From JAGQKC01 sp965223675 (GTDB lineage: Bacteria; Nitrospirota; Nitrospiria; Nitrospirales; UBA8639): 64,000 bases of DNA. The position numbers and the translations under genes are program-made. Every line of letters starts with the position of its first letter. Position 1 is the stretch's first letter. Shown here piece by piece: positions 52,280 through 61,896 of this stretch. The notes under the pieces were generated by a model. That model did no database searches and was not told where the DNA came from. It worked only from the letters and a program-made list of their open reading frames with translations. Where the stretch lies: positions 3,658,001-3,722,000 of the forward strand of contig OZ245013.1 of assembly GCA_965223675.1 (NCBI GenBank), given 5' to 3'.

Positions 52280-53389
52280 TTACTGAATCTTTGTCCAGTC
52301 TGCCTTTTGCTGCAAAGGGTGTGTTGGATTGAATGAAGGTGGAATGAGGGTGTGTAAATGTTGAATGCGTTCATCTGTGGCAGGATGAGTTGAAAAGTAT
52401 TTAGCAAAGGGTTGAGCGCTAGTTTTCTCGTTCAAATTTGTGTTGATGGATTGAAAAAAGTTCAACATGCCTTGTGGGTCGACTCCTGCACGAAGGAGGA
52501 GTTGCACGCCTTGCTCGTCGGCTTGGTCTTCTAAATCCCTTGTGTATGAAAGAGTTTGCAACACATGAGCAGCCTGAAGCCCAAACGTCATAATCCCGCT
52601 AACGTCTCCACTGAGCGCTCCAATTAAAAACCCCATAGAAAAGTTTTGCACTAAGAGCCGCATGCCATGACGTTGGAGAATGTGTTGTATTTCATGTGCA
52701 AGAACGCCTGCCATTTCCTCAGCGGACTGTGTATTTTTGAGAAGACCTTGAAACACGAGGATGTGTCCTCCTGGTGCCGCGAGCGCATTGACAGTAGGGC
52801 TATCCACGACATGAATCTGAAAAGAATAGGGATTGGATTCCACAGAACGACTGAGTGTAGCTACGATGCTTTCAAGCGTCTCGACGACTTGAGGATCGTT
52901 ACATTGTTTGTCAGGCGGAGCAAGCTTCGTTGTGATGTACTGGCCTAATTCTTCCTCCCAAGAAATCGGGATAAGTTGTGTGACTGGACCTGAGACCCAA
53001 GGGATTCCCCAATTAAAGGCCACCCATATGAGAGGAATACAGGCGAAGCCTGCGAGTATTGTCATCAGTATTCTTTGTCGACGACGAGCTGGGTTATGAA
53101 AATGTGTGACCTGGTCTGGAGCAATCTGGTGAAGACTATTTAAGATTTCGACATCTGAGAGAGCAAGGGTCTCACAAATTCCATTTCCTCGTTCAAATCG
53201 TACTTCTTCTCCCGAATACTTGCCTTGAGTTTGTCGCATATCTTGATATTGCCACGATAATTGACTCCCCGATCGAGCGATGATCAGTATCCCTGTTGGT
53301 CGCATGTGAACGATAACGCGGTGAGGGGTGGCCGACACGCCATCATAATAGACGCCAGGCCATTCAGATTGAGGTGAAGTAGTGGTCAC
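52280..53389 (-). CDS. M48 family membrane-associated zinc metalloprotease
   Basis: The 369-residue protein has an N-terminal soluble domain of about 100 residues, one membrane helix (about 108-125) and an M48 peptidase domain. The zinc motif is HEIQHILQRHG with His232 and His236, followed by the third ligand region ADEQGVQLLL. The end is likely a substrate-cleft part rather than a TPR domain. Relatives act in envelope protein quality control. It is the last gene before a heptamer repeat. Confidence 0.9.
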   Translation of the reverse strand: MTTTSPQSEWPGVYYDGVSATPHRVIVHMRPTGILIIARSGSQLSWQYQDMRQTQGKYSGEEVRFERGNGICETLALSDVEILNSLHQIAPDQVTHFHNPARRRQRILMTILAGFACIPLIWVAFNWGIPWVSGPVTQLIPISWEEELGQYITTKLAPPDKQCNDPQVVETLESIVATLSRSVESNPYSFQIHVVDSPTVNALAAPGGHILVFQGLLKNTQSAEEMAGVLAHEIQHILQRHGMRLLVQNFSMGFLIGALSGDVSGIMTFGLQAAHVLQTLSYTRDLEDQADEQGVQLLLRAGVDPQGMLNFFQSINTNLNEKTSAQPFAKYFSTHPATDERIQHLHTLIPPSFNPTHPLQQKADWTKIQ

Positions 53390-53450
53390 GAGTTTTTGAG
53401 AGGCTGCAACCGATTTATAGAGCTAGCCTATTCTTCTTGTCCTAGCTTGA

Positions 53451-53481
53451 GCGAGATACGCTTCACGAACAACGAGATACG
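53451..53481. repeat. Heptamer-based repeat
   Basis: GCGAGATACG and ACGAGATACG units separated by CTTCACGAAC belong to the heptamer set at 11615 and 44140. It lies between the M48 and DUF898 genes, 13 bp after the stop codon of the latter. Confidence 0.65.
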
Positions 53482-53493
53482 TCTTTTATGTTC

Positions 53494-55086
53494 CTAGCCG
53501 AGATCAAACCCGGTATCAAAAAACCCTGCCAGCTCTTCTCCGGTTGGAGAAGCATCCAATGCTTCTTGTTCGATTTGATGAAGATTGCTGGGGCCACTAA
53601 GAGCCGTGTAGTAATAGAAAAACTGGAGATTGCGAACTTGGACCCATGGCCACGCCAGCCCTAAGGTGCTCATGAGGAGAAAGAGATGGCCAAGGCGAAG
53701 TTCAAAAATTTTCCAGGCCGTGACTGTAGATGTGAAGCGAGATTCTCCGAACTGAGTATGATTCCAGAAAAAACGTTGCCGAGCGGCTTGTAGATAAAAC
53801 CAAGACACGATAAGTCCGATGATTGTGATGATAGGCAAAGAACTTGACGCGAAAAGTATCGTTTTTGTATCGGTAATGGGCACGGAGAGGTAGGCTGTTA
53901 TTGCGGCAAAGGTTACGCTGCTTAATAGTATGATGGACACAACATAAAGGCCGGCTGCCTTACTATAGACGGCCAGAAGTCCTTTCCCAGTGCCGTCATA
54001 CTCGAATGCTCGGCTTCCGAATTGGGAGTGCGAGACGAGGTAGTGGCGACGGGCATTCTCGAAGAAGGGATAATAAAATCCGAGTGTCAACACTGTGAGA
54101 ACCGACCCTTTCAGCCATAAATTGGTGTAATCTTTGACAGTCCCTCGAAATGAAAACCGAATATTGCGTAATGAAGTCCGACTCATGCGATACCTATGAG
54201 CACCGACGACGGCCACGGGAATAAAATAGAGTAAGAGCAATCCAGCAATGCCTTGTGAGATATATTGAGGAATGCCATGCACAAAAAACGGAATTGCACT
54301 TAAGGACAGATAGGGTATCCCAAAGACCAACATGGCTTTCAGCCATCCAGTAAACAGCTCTTTTCCTGTGCCATGATATGCGAATCGGGCATTCGCAAAA
54401 CTGGTTTGACTATTGAGAAATTCTCGAACCCGCGCTCGGCCCCAGAAGGAATAGATGCCTAAGGTGATGAGTGTGAGAAAAGTATTGACGATAAAAATGC
54501 CGAAGAGGGACTGCCCCGTTCCCCAGAAGAGTGGATGTCTGACTCGATTTGATGCAGTTGAAGTCTCTCCAAGTTGGTCGACCGGAACAGGTGGGTGGTC
54601 GTCTGGCTGTTGGGCTGGAATGGTGGCCTCAGTTTGTTCGACAGGCGATCCCTTATCTGTCGTGGGGGCCTCTTGTGAGTCTGAAAGATCCAGTTCTGGT
54701 AACACATCTGTAGCAGATTCCTGTGTCTTCAAAGCGGCAGCACCTGGTTTTTGATCGTTAGCTAATTCTGCTGATGACCAATTGAGAGTCGTAGTAGCTT
54801 GATCTGTGTCAAGTGAATCGTTCATGGTCCTGGAGTTGGCATCTGCTGATTTTTCAAATGGCACTTCCCCGGGGGATTTTTTCTGAGAAAAGTCTCCGGA
54901 AGATTCAGGCGAGGTAGGTGTAGTTGAAGACTGAGTGGGCCAAGGAATTGATACGGTCTTATCCCCCTGAATGGTCGGAATATCTTCCTCTAGAATGAAC
55001 AAGTTGGCTCCGCAAGAGAGACATTCGTCTGCATGGGGTTGCGGCTTGCCACACTCAGGGCAGGTCAGTTCTGTCGAGGCATCCAT
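53494..55086 (-). CDS. DUF898 (YjgN-like) membrane protein with N-terminal zinc ribbon
   Basis: The 530-residue protein begins with a short zinc ribbon (CPECGKPQPHADECLSCG, residues about 7-24), then a long disordered Ser/Thr/Pro/Glu-rich linker (about 30-180) and a DUF898 membrane domain with about nine helices. Two internal repeats share the FW/NxxF pattern of this family: RVREFLNSQTSFANARFAYHGTGKE, SLRNIRFSFRGTVKDY and SHSQFGSRAFEYDGTGKG. The start at 55086 follows AAGGAG. Function in the family is unknown; a role in membrane transport is often supposed. Confidence 0.85.
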   Translation of the reverse strand: MDASTELTCPECGKPQPHADECLSCGANLFILEEDIPTIQGDKTVSIPWPTQSSTTPTSPESSGDFSQKKSPGEVPFEKSADANSRTMNDSLDTDQATTTLNWSSAELANDQKPGAAALKTQESATDVLPELDLSDSQEAPTTDKGSPVEQTEATIPAQQPDDHPPVPVDQLGETSTASNRVRHPLFWGTGQSLFGIFIVNTFLTLITLGIYSFWGRARVREFLNSQTSFANARFAYHGTGKELFTGWLKAMLVFGIPYLSLSAIPFFVHGIPQYISQGIAGLLLLYFIPVAVVGAHRYRMSRTSLRNIRFSFRGTVKDYTNLWLKGSVLTVLTLGFYYPFFENARRHYLVSHSQFGSRAFEYDGTGKGLLAVYSKAAGLYVVSIILLSSVTFAAITAYLSVPITDTKTILFASSSLPIITIIGLIVSWFYLQAARQRFFWNHTQFGESRFTSTVTAWKIFELRLGHLFLLMSTLGLAWPWVQVRNLQFFYYYTALSGPSNLHQIEQEALDASPTGEELAGFFDTGFDLG

Positions 55087-55320
55087 TTTCAGATCTCCTT
55101 GCATTAACGCCCGAGTGGCGTAAGGTAAAATACTGATCGTCTATGCTGAATGATGAGATCTAAGAACGTATCGGTAAAAACAAGTAAAAACCTGAATAAA
55201 CGGACAGTTGAGTACTTGACTTTTTCGACGAAGAGATTAGCGTAGTACAATATATTGGTGAGGGGGCTGGTTGTTAGTTGAGAACTGAAAGGTTGAGTAG
55301 TCAAATAAGGTGAGAATGAA

Positions 55321-55821
55321 ATGGTTTCCTGTCAATGGAATAGGTGTCTAACACTATTAGTCTTTTTTAGTGCAAACATATGGGGATGTGCGACATCGCC
55401 TCCTTTGCCACAGGAGACGAAAGTAAGGAATCTCTCGCAAGAGCATACGAATCTTTCACATATTCAGGTTCGCGATCTTGCAGGGGTATGGGAATATCAA
55501 GAGAAGAATATTGCGTATGTACTATCTTTAGACAAACACGGAAACGGGACTTATGAGTGGAAAGATGGCCGTTTTATAACAGACAGCGTAGAAGAGGGAA
55601 TTTGGAGAGGTACTTGGCATCAGCAAGAAAACGACCGAGAAGGAAAATTTGAGATACGTTTGACTCAAGATCTCCGAACCGCGTCTGGCAGCTGGTCGTA
55701 TACTCGCATCGGACAAGATCATGATCCGTTAGCTCCAGGGGGAACGTTTACCCTGATAAGGCTGTCTATTGATGTGAATGACAATGGAAAAAAGAACACG
55801 AAGCAAGATCGCCATGATTAA
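55321..55821 (+). CDS. Putative lipoprotein of unknown function
   Basis: The 166-residue protein has a signal peptide with the lipobox IWGC (Cys23). The mature part contains a domain with LAGVWEYQEKNIAYVLSLDKHGNGTYEWKDG and GIWRGTWHQQENDREGKF, a beta-rich pattern resembling lipocalin-like or 'DUF' beta-barrel sensors. No family can be named. It overlaps the next gene by eight bases, so the two are coupled. Confidence 0.72.
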   Translation: MVSCQWNRCLTLLVFFSANIWGCATSPPLPQETKVRNLSQEHTNLSHIQVRDLAGVWEYQEKNIAYVLSLDKHGNGTYEWKDGRFITDSVEEGIWRGTWHQQENDREGKFEIRLTQDLRTASGSWSYTRIGQDHDPLAPGGTFTLIRLSIDVNDNGKKNTKQDRHD

Positions 55822-56335
55822 ATTCCTCATAGGAGTCACATGCTTGTTCATGGTTGGCTGTCAAAGTGCCGCGCGGCATGCGGCCATTCCCGTAGCAAGC
55901 ATTCATACGGCTACAAACGTGACTCTCTCGAATGAGGAAGCGGTCAAGGAGTCATTGTATGCACAATTGAATGAATGGAGATCCGTTCGATATGACTATG
56001 GCGGACTGAGTAAGCAGGGTGTCGATTGTTCAGGGTTTGTGTATCTCACGTACCTGTCGCAATTTGGTATCGAGTTACCGAGGACCACGGCCCAACTGTC
56101 TCATGTTGGTCGGTCTATTCCTCAACGAAATTTGCGAGCGGGTGACTTAGTATTCTTTAGAACCGGACGTAAGGCCCGACATGTTGGGATTCTAGTAGAA
56201 GGACGACGATTTATTCATGCGTCCAAAAGCAATGGCGTGATGCTTTCGAGTTTAGATGATTGGTATTGGTCGAAAAAATACTGGAAGGCACAAAGAGTTG
56301 AATCCAAGGAACTTACCGCCACGCAAGATCTTTAG
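55814..56335 (+). CDS. NlpC/P60 family lipoprotein peptidase
   Basis: This 173-residue lipoprotein (lipobox MVGC near residue 15) has an NlpC/P60 cysteine peptidase domain. Cys72 in QGVDCSGFVYLTY is the nucleophile, His123 in RHVGILVEG the base and His135 in RFIHASKSNGV the third polar residue, in the order of Spr and MepS enzymes that cut peptidoglycan cross-links. The ATG at 55814 is preferred; an upstream start at 55778 would add residues before the signal peptide. It is coupled to the previous lipoprotein gene. Confidence 0.88.
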   Translation: MIKFLIGVTCLFMVGCQSAARHAAIPVASIHTATNVTLSNEEAVKESLYAQLNEWRSVRYDYGGLSKQGVDCSGFVYLTYLSQFGIELPRTTAQLSHVGRSIPQRNLRAGDLVFFRTGRKARHVGILVEGRRFIHASKSNGVMLSSLDDWYWSKKYWKAQRVESKELTATQDL

Positions 56336-56355
56336 AAGGCCATTCTTTTACTCAT

Positions 56356-58764
56356 CTAATGTTGAATCGTTGCGGCCTTGGCTGTCGTCTTGAGCGTTGA
56401 GGTCGGCTGTAATGATGGATCCGTTAGCAATACCTGACGAAGAACTTCGTCAATGGTTTCTACAAACACCACATTCATCTCATTCTTGACTTGATCTGGT
56501 ACGTCTTTGAGGTCTTTTTCGTTGGCCTTTGGCAGCAAAACTCGACGAAGGCCGACGCGGTGAGCTGCGAGAATTTTTTCTTTTATCCCGCCTACTGGTG
56601 AAACCAGTCCACTAAGATTGATCTCTCCTGTCATCGCGGTATCCTGCCTGACTGGAATTCGCAGGAATTGCGAGGCCAAGGCTGTAGCCATTGTAACTCC
56701 CGCCGAAGGACCGTCTTTAGGAATCGCGCCTTCGGGAACGTGGATATGAAGGCCATTGCGTTTGAACAAAGAAATCGCGAGTCCCATCGTTTCGGCACGA
56801 GACCACAAATAACTCCGAGCTGCTCGAGCGGACTCTTGCATGACATCACCGATTTGGCCAGTAATGGTGAGATCGCTTCCGCCAGGGAGAAGTGTGGTTT
56901 CGACATACAACACATCACCGCCGGCTTCAGTCCAAGCTAATCCAGTAGCCACACCAATCGGGAGTTCCTTACGTCCCTCCTCTGGCATAAAGCGTTCAAC
57001 ACCAAGCATCTCTGCTAGGTCGGGCTTAAGGATAGAAATAGCTTCTTGAGGATCGTCAGGAGAACGTTCTGCGAGTTGCAAGGCGATTTTTCTCGTGAGC
57101 CGAGCCAACTGTTGTTCAAGTTGCCGCACGCCGGCTTCCCGTGTGTATCGATTAATGATATGAGGGATGACTTCATCATTGAGCGTGACTTCTTTGTCAG
57201 TCAGCCCTGCCTCTTTTTCCTGGCGAGGCCACAAGTATCGAAGGGCAATTTCCAGTTTTTCTTGCTGACTGTACCCCGGCAAACGAATGACCTCCATACG
57301 ATCTAATAGAGGACGTGAAATCGAGTCGAGTGTGTTGGCCGTGGTGATAAACAGGACTTTGGAAAGATCGAACGGCAGATCCAAATAATTATCGCGGAAA
57401 GTATGGTTTTGAGATGGATCGAGAATTTCTAATAATGCAGACGCGGGATCTCCACGAAAATCTCGTCCGACCTTATCAACTTCATCAAGCATGACTACTG
57501 GGTTATTCGAGCCCGCTCGTCGTAATGCTTGAATGATGCGTCCAGGCATGGCTCCGACATAGGTTCGTCGATGTCCGCGTAACTCGGCTTCATCATGAAG
57601 GCCGCCAAGGCTGATGCGTTCAAAGTTTCGATTGAGCGCACGTGCGATTGATTGACCTAAACTGGTTTTTCCCACTCCCGGTGGCCCAACTAAACACACA
57701 ATTGGCGCTTTGGCGGAAGGGTTGAGCTTCAGGACAGCTAAATGTTCAAGGATGCGTTCTTTGACATCTGGAATGCCATAGTGATCTTCATCAAGCACGG
57801 TTCGAACATGAGATAACTCAAGGCTATCCTCAGTGGTCGTGGTCCAGGGTAGTTCAAGCACAAGTTCTAAATAGCTGCGAATGACTTGATGGTCCGGAGC
57901 GGTTGGTGGAAGCTTGGCCAACCGTTTCACTTCTCGTGTCGCTTCTGTCTTGACGGCTTCTGGTAGCTCCGTTTCTTCAATACGTTTTTTCAGATGGGCC
58001 ACGTCACCTTCTTCGTGTTCGCTGCCTTCAAGCTCTCCCAACTCTTGTTGGATTTCTTTGAGCTGTTGGCGAAGGAAGTACTCACGTTGAGATTTCCCGA
58101 TTTCAGCTTGAGCCTGACTGGCAATCTGATGACGAAGTTTCAAAATTTGGAGTTCGTGAGACAATGCCGCATAGACTTTTCGAAGGACTTCAGTCAGTTG
58201 AGATTCCTCTAATAACGCCTGCAACTGTTCAACATCCATGTTGAGAAGAGGCACCAATCGATACGCGACAGAAAGAGGTTTTTTTTCTGCTCGCAATACA
58301 TTGACAATCTCCGACACTCCTTCATTGGTCATCAGGTCGGTAAGCTGACTAACAAGATCGAGGAGAGCACGATGAAGGGCTTCAATCTCATGGCTGGAGT
58401 CTGTCGGAAGATCTAACTGTCGGGCACGTGCGATGAGATAGGGGTCGCTTTCCTCCATTTTTAAGAGCACCATTCGGTCAACCCCTTGGACCAAGATGTT
58501 GAGATGGCCCTCCGACGTTTTGACCATTTGCTTAATAAGGGCTTTGGTGCCGATTTGGTAGAGATCTTCGAACTTTGGATTTTCCTGTTCGAAATCACGT
58601 TGAGCGGAAAACAATAGGGCTTTGTCTTCGCTGTTCATAGCTGCTTCAACGGCAGCAATGGAGCGAACTCGGCCTATAGTAAAAGGAACCAGCGTTTCCG
58701 GAAATAAAACCGTTCGTTTTACTGGAACAACAGGCAAACTCGTGATGATGCCTTCATCACTCAT
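56356..58764 (-). CDS. lon: ATP-dependent protease Lon
   Basis: The 802-residue protein has the N-terminal LAN domain (PVVPVKRTVLFPETLVPF), a long coiled coil, an AAA+ module with Walker A GPPGVGKTSL (about residue 355), and a C-terminal serine-lysine protease with Ser687 in PKDGPSAGVT and Lys730 in GGIKEK. It degrades misfolded and regulatory proteins in the cytoplasm. Length and motifs are normal for bacterial Lon (A type). It appears monocistronic. Confidence 0.97.
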   Translation of the reverse strand: MSDEGIITSLPVVPVKRTVLFPETLVPFTIGRVRSIAAVEAAMNSEDKALLFSAQRDFEQENPKFEDLYQIGTKALIKQMVKTSEGHLNILVQGVDRMVLLKMEESDPYLIARARQLDLPTDSSHEIEALHRALLDLVSQLTDLMTNEGVSEIVNVLRAEKKPLSVAYRLVPLLNMDVEQLQALLEESQLTEVLRKVYAALSHELQILKLRHQIASQAQAEIGKSQREYFLRQQLKEIQQELGELEGSEHEEGDVAHLKKRIEETELPEAVKTEATREVKRLAKLPPTAPDHQVIRSYLELVLELPWTTTTEDSLELSHVRTVLDEDHYGIPDVKERILEHLAVLKLNPSAKAPIVCLVGPPGVGKTSLGQSIARALNRNFERISLGGLHDEAELRGHRRTYVGAMPGRIIQALRRAGSNNPVVMLDEVDKVGRDFRGDPASALLEILDPSQNHTFRDNYLDLPFDLSKVLFITTANTLDSISRPLLDRMEVIRLPGYSQQEKLEIALRYLWPRQEKEAGLTDKEVTLNDEVIPHIINRYTREAGVRQLEQQLARLTRKIALQLAERSPDDPQEAISILKPDLAEMLGVERFMPEEGRKELPIGVATGLAWTEAGGDVLYVETTLLPGGSDLTITGQIGDVMQESARAARSYLWSRAETMGLAISLFKRNGLHIHVPEGAIPKDGPSAGVTMATALASQFLRIPVRQDTAMTGEINLSGLVSPVGGIKEKILAAHRVGLRRVLLPKANEKDLKDVPDQVKNEMNVVFVETIDEVLRQVLLTDPSLQPTSTLKTTAKAATIQH

Positions 58765-58947
58765 CGTGCATTCCCTAATAGTTCAATATGATTCAGGTAA
58801 CAGGATTTCATGGAAATATCACCTCGAATAGACTAGATAGCCATGATTAGCAAGGAGTCAACCCATATCTCCTATTCAAACCATTGCTTTTTTCGAAACT
58901 TCAGCGAGGGAAAGCATACATATGTCTTTACGAGATAAGGTAAAACC

Positions 58948-59349
58948 TTACTTTTCTTTTAAATATACGAGGATGTCTCGTAATGAAATGAGCCCGACGA
59001 CGTTTTTCGCTTCCGTAACCAAAAGGTAGCGAACTCCTTGTTGTTTCATCATGTCGTAGGCTTCCTCTACCGGCCATGTGGTTTCGACCGTAATCATTGG
59101 TGAGGTGATGATTGATTCGACTGGAGTGTTGTGTAAATTCTTATCTTCCGCCACAGCTTTTCGAATAATGTCTGTTTCAGAGACTAAGCCAATGATCTTG
59201 GATTCCGCATCTTTTAGCAATTTCCCCTTCCGTTCGACCATAAGAGCACCAATGCCTTCAGCTCTCATACGTTTTGCCGCTTCAAAAACCGAGGATTCGC
59301 AGGGAATTGTTTTCAGGTTTTTGATCATCACCTCAGATAGGTTTGACAT
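58948..59349 (-). CDS. CBS-domain pair protein
   Basis: The 133-residue protein consists of two CBS motifs (about residues 8-65 and 75-130) with IKNLKTIPCESSVFEAAKRM, SEIGLV-type strand, and SMITVETTWPVEEAYDMM. Such pairs bind adenine nucleotides and act as energy sensors, usually through partner proteins. A good AAGAGGAGCG ribosome-binding site lies before the ATG. No partner is adjacent. Confidence 0.88.
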   Translation of the reverse strand: MSNLSEVMIKNLKTIPCESSVFEAAKRMRAEGIGALMVERKGKLLKDAESKIIGLVSETDIIRKAVAEDKNLHNTPVESIITSPMITVETTWPVEEAYDMMKQQGVRYLLVTEAKNVVGLISLRDILVYLKEK

Positions 59350-60071
59350 GATCGCTCCTCTTTAGAAATGAAAGGAAAGCTAGAATGGCTTGCTAACCCT
59401 CTATATCATGAACAGCTCTCACCATAGAGAACGTGGCAAACGAACCCTGTGATGGAGAGGTATCTTTATTGTAGCATTGACTAGCTGTTTTGGCTTGTTT
59501 GCTTTGACAAAGGCAGGAAATGAAAGATTTGGCCAGACCATTACGTTAGTTGGAGCATTTGGATTGTCGTAGTTCTGAGACTAGGGCAAAAGGTGAGTAG
59601 CTATCATATGAAAGCCTCTAGGACAGGTGTCCGAGGATACGATAGCTGTATGAGTGGTGGGCTTTTGAGATGGGTTGTTTGTTGAGCATAAGTGGCTAGT
59701 TGGGAGTTTGTATCTCTGGTATCCGAGTACACGATAGTTGAAGGTGTGCCGCACTTGTGAAATATATTTTTTCGTTGGACATTTGTACTATTAGGTAACC
59801 CTGTATTACAGGTCTCTTAGGGCGCGATAGGTGAATAGGTGGGTCGTCTTTGATATGAGGCTATCGTTGAACGACGTGTTGTATTATTGGGTTTCGATTA
59901 CAGGCTTCCGATGACACGGTACGGCCAAGTCCCTTCCGTCATTAGATGTAATGGTCTCGATTGGAAAGGCTTCCGCTATTTAAAGTGGGTATTACAGGTG
60001 TCCTCGTTGACAACCTTCAGTGAAGAGGCATAGCATTATAAAGTTAGTGACTACTCACTTATAATTTGGTC
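59350..60071. other. Region between CBS and TetR genes, carrying array 2
   Basis: No gene is supported in these 722 bp. The first 270 bp hold nothing I recognise. From 59621 the tandem repeat array runs to about 60018. The last 50 bp before the TetR start are AT-rich and probably contain the promoter; there is no clear ribosome-binding site before the ATG at 60072. Confidence 0.55.
59621..60018. repeat. Tandem array of a ~92-bp repeat (array 2, five units)
   Basis: The anchors lie at 59639 (ACGATAG), 59731 (ACGATAG), 59824 (GCGATAG), 59916 (ACGGTAC) and 60010 (ACAACCT), giving spacings of 92, 93, 92 and 94 bp. The cores resemble those of array 1: ACAGGTGTCC-GA-GGATACGATAG at unit 1 and ATTACAGG before units 3, 4 and 5. 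The spacers are unique. The array has the same orientation as array 1 and ends 54 bp before the TetR start codon. Confidence 0.82.
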
Positions 60072-60764
60072 ATGAAATCTGCATCGAACAACGGCAAGTC
60101 ACCTCGAATTTCTGGCGTGGAACGACGGGCGAGTATTATCGCTTCAGCCGCGACGCTGTTTGCAGAAAAAGGATTCACTGGGACAAAGACAAAGGCGATC
60201 GCTGAGAAAGCCGGAGTCAGTGAAGCCCTCCTCTTTAAGCATTTCCCTTCGAAAGATGACTTGTATGCGGCTATCCTTGCAAAACAATCGCCGATTCCTG
60301 GAATTTTGGCTGAATTGAAAACTCTGGCCGATCAGCAGAACGATACGAAAGTGTTTACGTCTATCGCTAGTACGTTCGTGCAACATGCGCCAGATATTCA
60401 GCTTATGCGACTTTTATTGTTTAGTGCTCTTGAAGAGCATGAATTGTCAGACATGTTTTTTCAAAATCATGTACGTGTGTTCTACGATTTCTTAGCTGGC
60501 TATATTAAACGTCGTATTGGCGAAGGGGCCTTTCGCGCCGTTGATCCACTGCTTGCTGCACGAGCATTTATGGGTATGTTGATCTATCACCGCCTTTTGA
60601 GCCAACTGTTTCAAATGCCCGTGCGGAAAAGACCGAAAGAAATTGTCGAGACGTTTGTCTCTGTCTTCTTGGATGGACTTCGAGCTGGAAGGATTCCAAA
60701 GGTCTCACAGAGTGAAACACGCCGTAAGAAGCTTCGGGTCTCACGCAGGAAGAAACGCGTATGA
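60072..60764 (+). CDS. TetR-family transcriptional repressor
   Basis: The 230-residue protein has the N-terminal TetR HTH (ASIIASAATLFAEKGFTGTKTKAIAEKAGVSEALLFKHFPSKDDLY, about residues 18-62) and a helical C-terminal ligand-binding domain, with a basic tail. It probably represses the exporter genes that follow, since its TGA overlaps the ATG of the permease gene (ATGA). The TTG at 60066 is a less likely start. The ligand is unknown. Confidence 0.9.
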   Translation: MKSASNNGKSPRISGVERRASIIASAATLFAEKGFTGTKTKAIAEKAGVSEALLFKHFPSKDDLYAAILAKQSPIPGILAELKTLADQQNDTKVFTSIASTFVQHAPDIQLMRLLLFSALEEHELSDMFFQNHVRVFYDFLAGYIKRRIGEGAFRAVDPLLAARAFMGMLIYHRLLSQLFQMPVRKRPKEIVETFVSVFLDGLRAGRIPKVSQSETRRKKLRVSRRKKRV

Positions 60765-61894
60765 ATTTCGTCGCACTCAAAATGCTCTTTGGAGATCGGG
60801 CCAAATATATGATGTTGCTCGCGGGCTTAACCTTCTCGACCATGCTCATTGTGCAACAGGGTTCGATCTTTTGGGGACTGATGATGTACTCGCAATCTGG
60901 CATCAGCAATATTAATGCTCCGATTTGGGTGACTGACCCAAACATTAATCAAGTAGATGAAGTGAAGCCACTGGCAGATACGGCAGTGACGATCGTGAGA
61001 AGCGTTCCCGGAGTCGAATGGGCCGTGCCGCTTTATAAAGGATTGCAACGTGCGCGACTAGCAGATGGAAATTATCAACAAATTTCTTTAGTCGGTTTAG
61101 ATGCCGCGACGCTTCTAGGGCGTCCCAATACGATTTTTGAAGGGTCCATCGAGGAACTTCGAGCACCCGATACGGTGGTGTTGGATCAATGGGCTGTAGA
61201 GCGACTGGGTGGTCCAGAGGTGATCAAGTTGGGCACCGTATTTGAAATTAACGACCGCAAGGCACGAGTCGTTGGTATTGCAGATACCCAAAAAAGTTTT
61301 CAGAACATTCCTTTTGTCTATACCACCTATGAGCGTGCCCTGAGTTACTCACCACCCGAACGGCGGAAATTATCCTATGTATTGGTAAAGCCTGTTTCAG
61401 ATGTCACGCCGGAAGCGTTGGCACGACGGATTGAAGCCGATACAGAGTTAGGAGCCTTTACGCAAGAAGAGTTCGCGTGGAAGACCATTCAATGGATCTT
61501 GAAAAACACTGGTATTGGGGTGAATTTTGGCACAACGGTTTTTCTTGGATTTATTGTTGGTATGGCAATATCGGGACAAACTTTTTATCTCTTTACCGTC
61601 GAAAATTTAAAACAATTTGGAGCGCTCAAAGCCATTGGAGCAAGCACCAGTATGCTCGCTAGGATGATTCTCCTGCAAAGTTTCTTAGTCGGGTTTATCG
61701 GCTACGGGATAGGTGTGGGGCTAGCCACCATCTTTGGTCTCACCGCGGCAAGTAATGAACAGCTGCCGTTTGTGCAGACGTGGCCCTTGTTAGGTGGTGT
61801 GTTCATTGCCTTGCTGGGGATCTGCGGAATATCGAGCGCGATCAGCATTCGTAAATTGGCCAAACTCGAGCCGGCTATTGTGTTTAGAGGGTAA
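60761..61894 (+). CDS. DevC-like ABC transporter permease (FtsX/MacB fold)
   Basis: The 377-residue protein has an N-terminal membrane helix (about 22-43), a periplasmic domain (about 45-250) and three more helices at the C-terminal end (about 263-285, 305-335 and 350-368), with the FTVENLKQFGALKAIGAS stretch typical of FtsX-like permeases. Order and size match DevC of the DevBCA exporters. It overlaps the regulator by four bases and precedes the ATPase by two bases. Confidence 0.92.
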   Translation: MNFVALKMLFGDRAKYMMLLAGLTFSTMLIVQQGSIFWGLMMYSQSGISNINAPIWVTDPNINQVDEVKPLADTAVTIVRSVPGVEWAVPLYKGLQRARLADGNYQQISLVGLDAATLLGRPNTIFEGSIEELRAPDTVVLDQWAVERLGGPEVIKLGTVFEINDRKARVVGIADTQKSFQNIPFVYTTYERALSYSPPERRKLSYVLVKPVSDVTPEALARRIEADTELGAFTQEEFAWKTIQWILKNTGIGVNFGTTVFLGFIVGMAISGQTFYLFTVENLKQFGALKAIGASTSMLARMILLQSFLVGFIGYGIGVGLATIFGLTAASNEQLPFVQTWPLLGGVFIALLGICGISSAISIRKLAKLEPAIVFRG

Positions 61895-61896
61895 CC

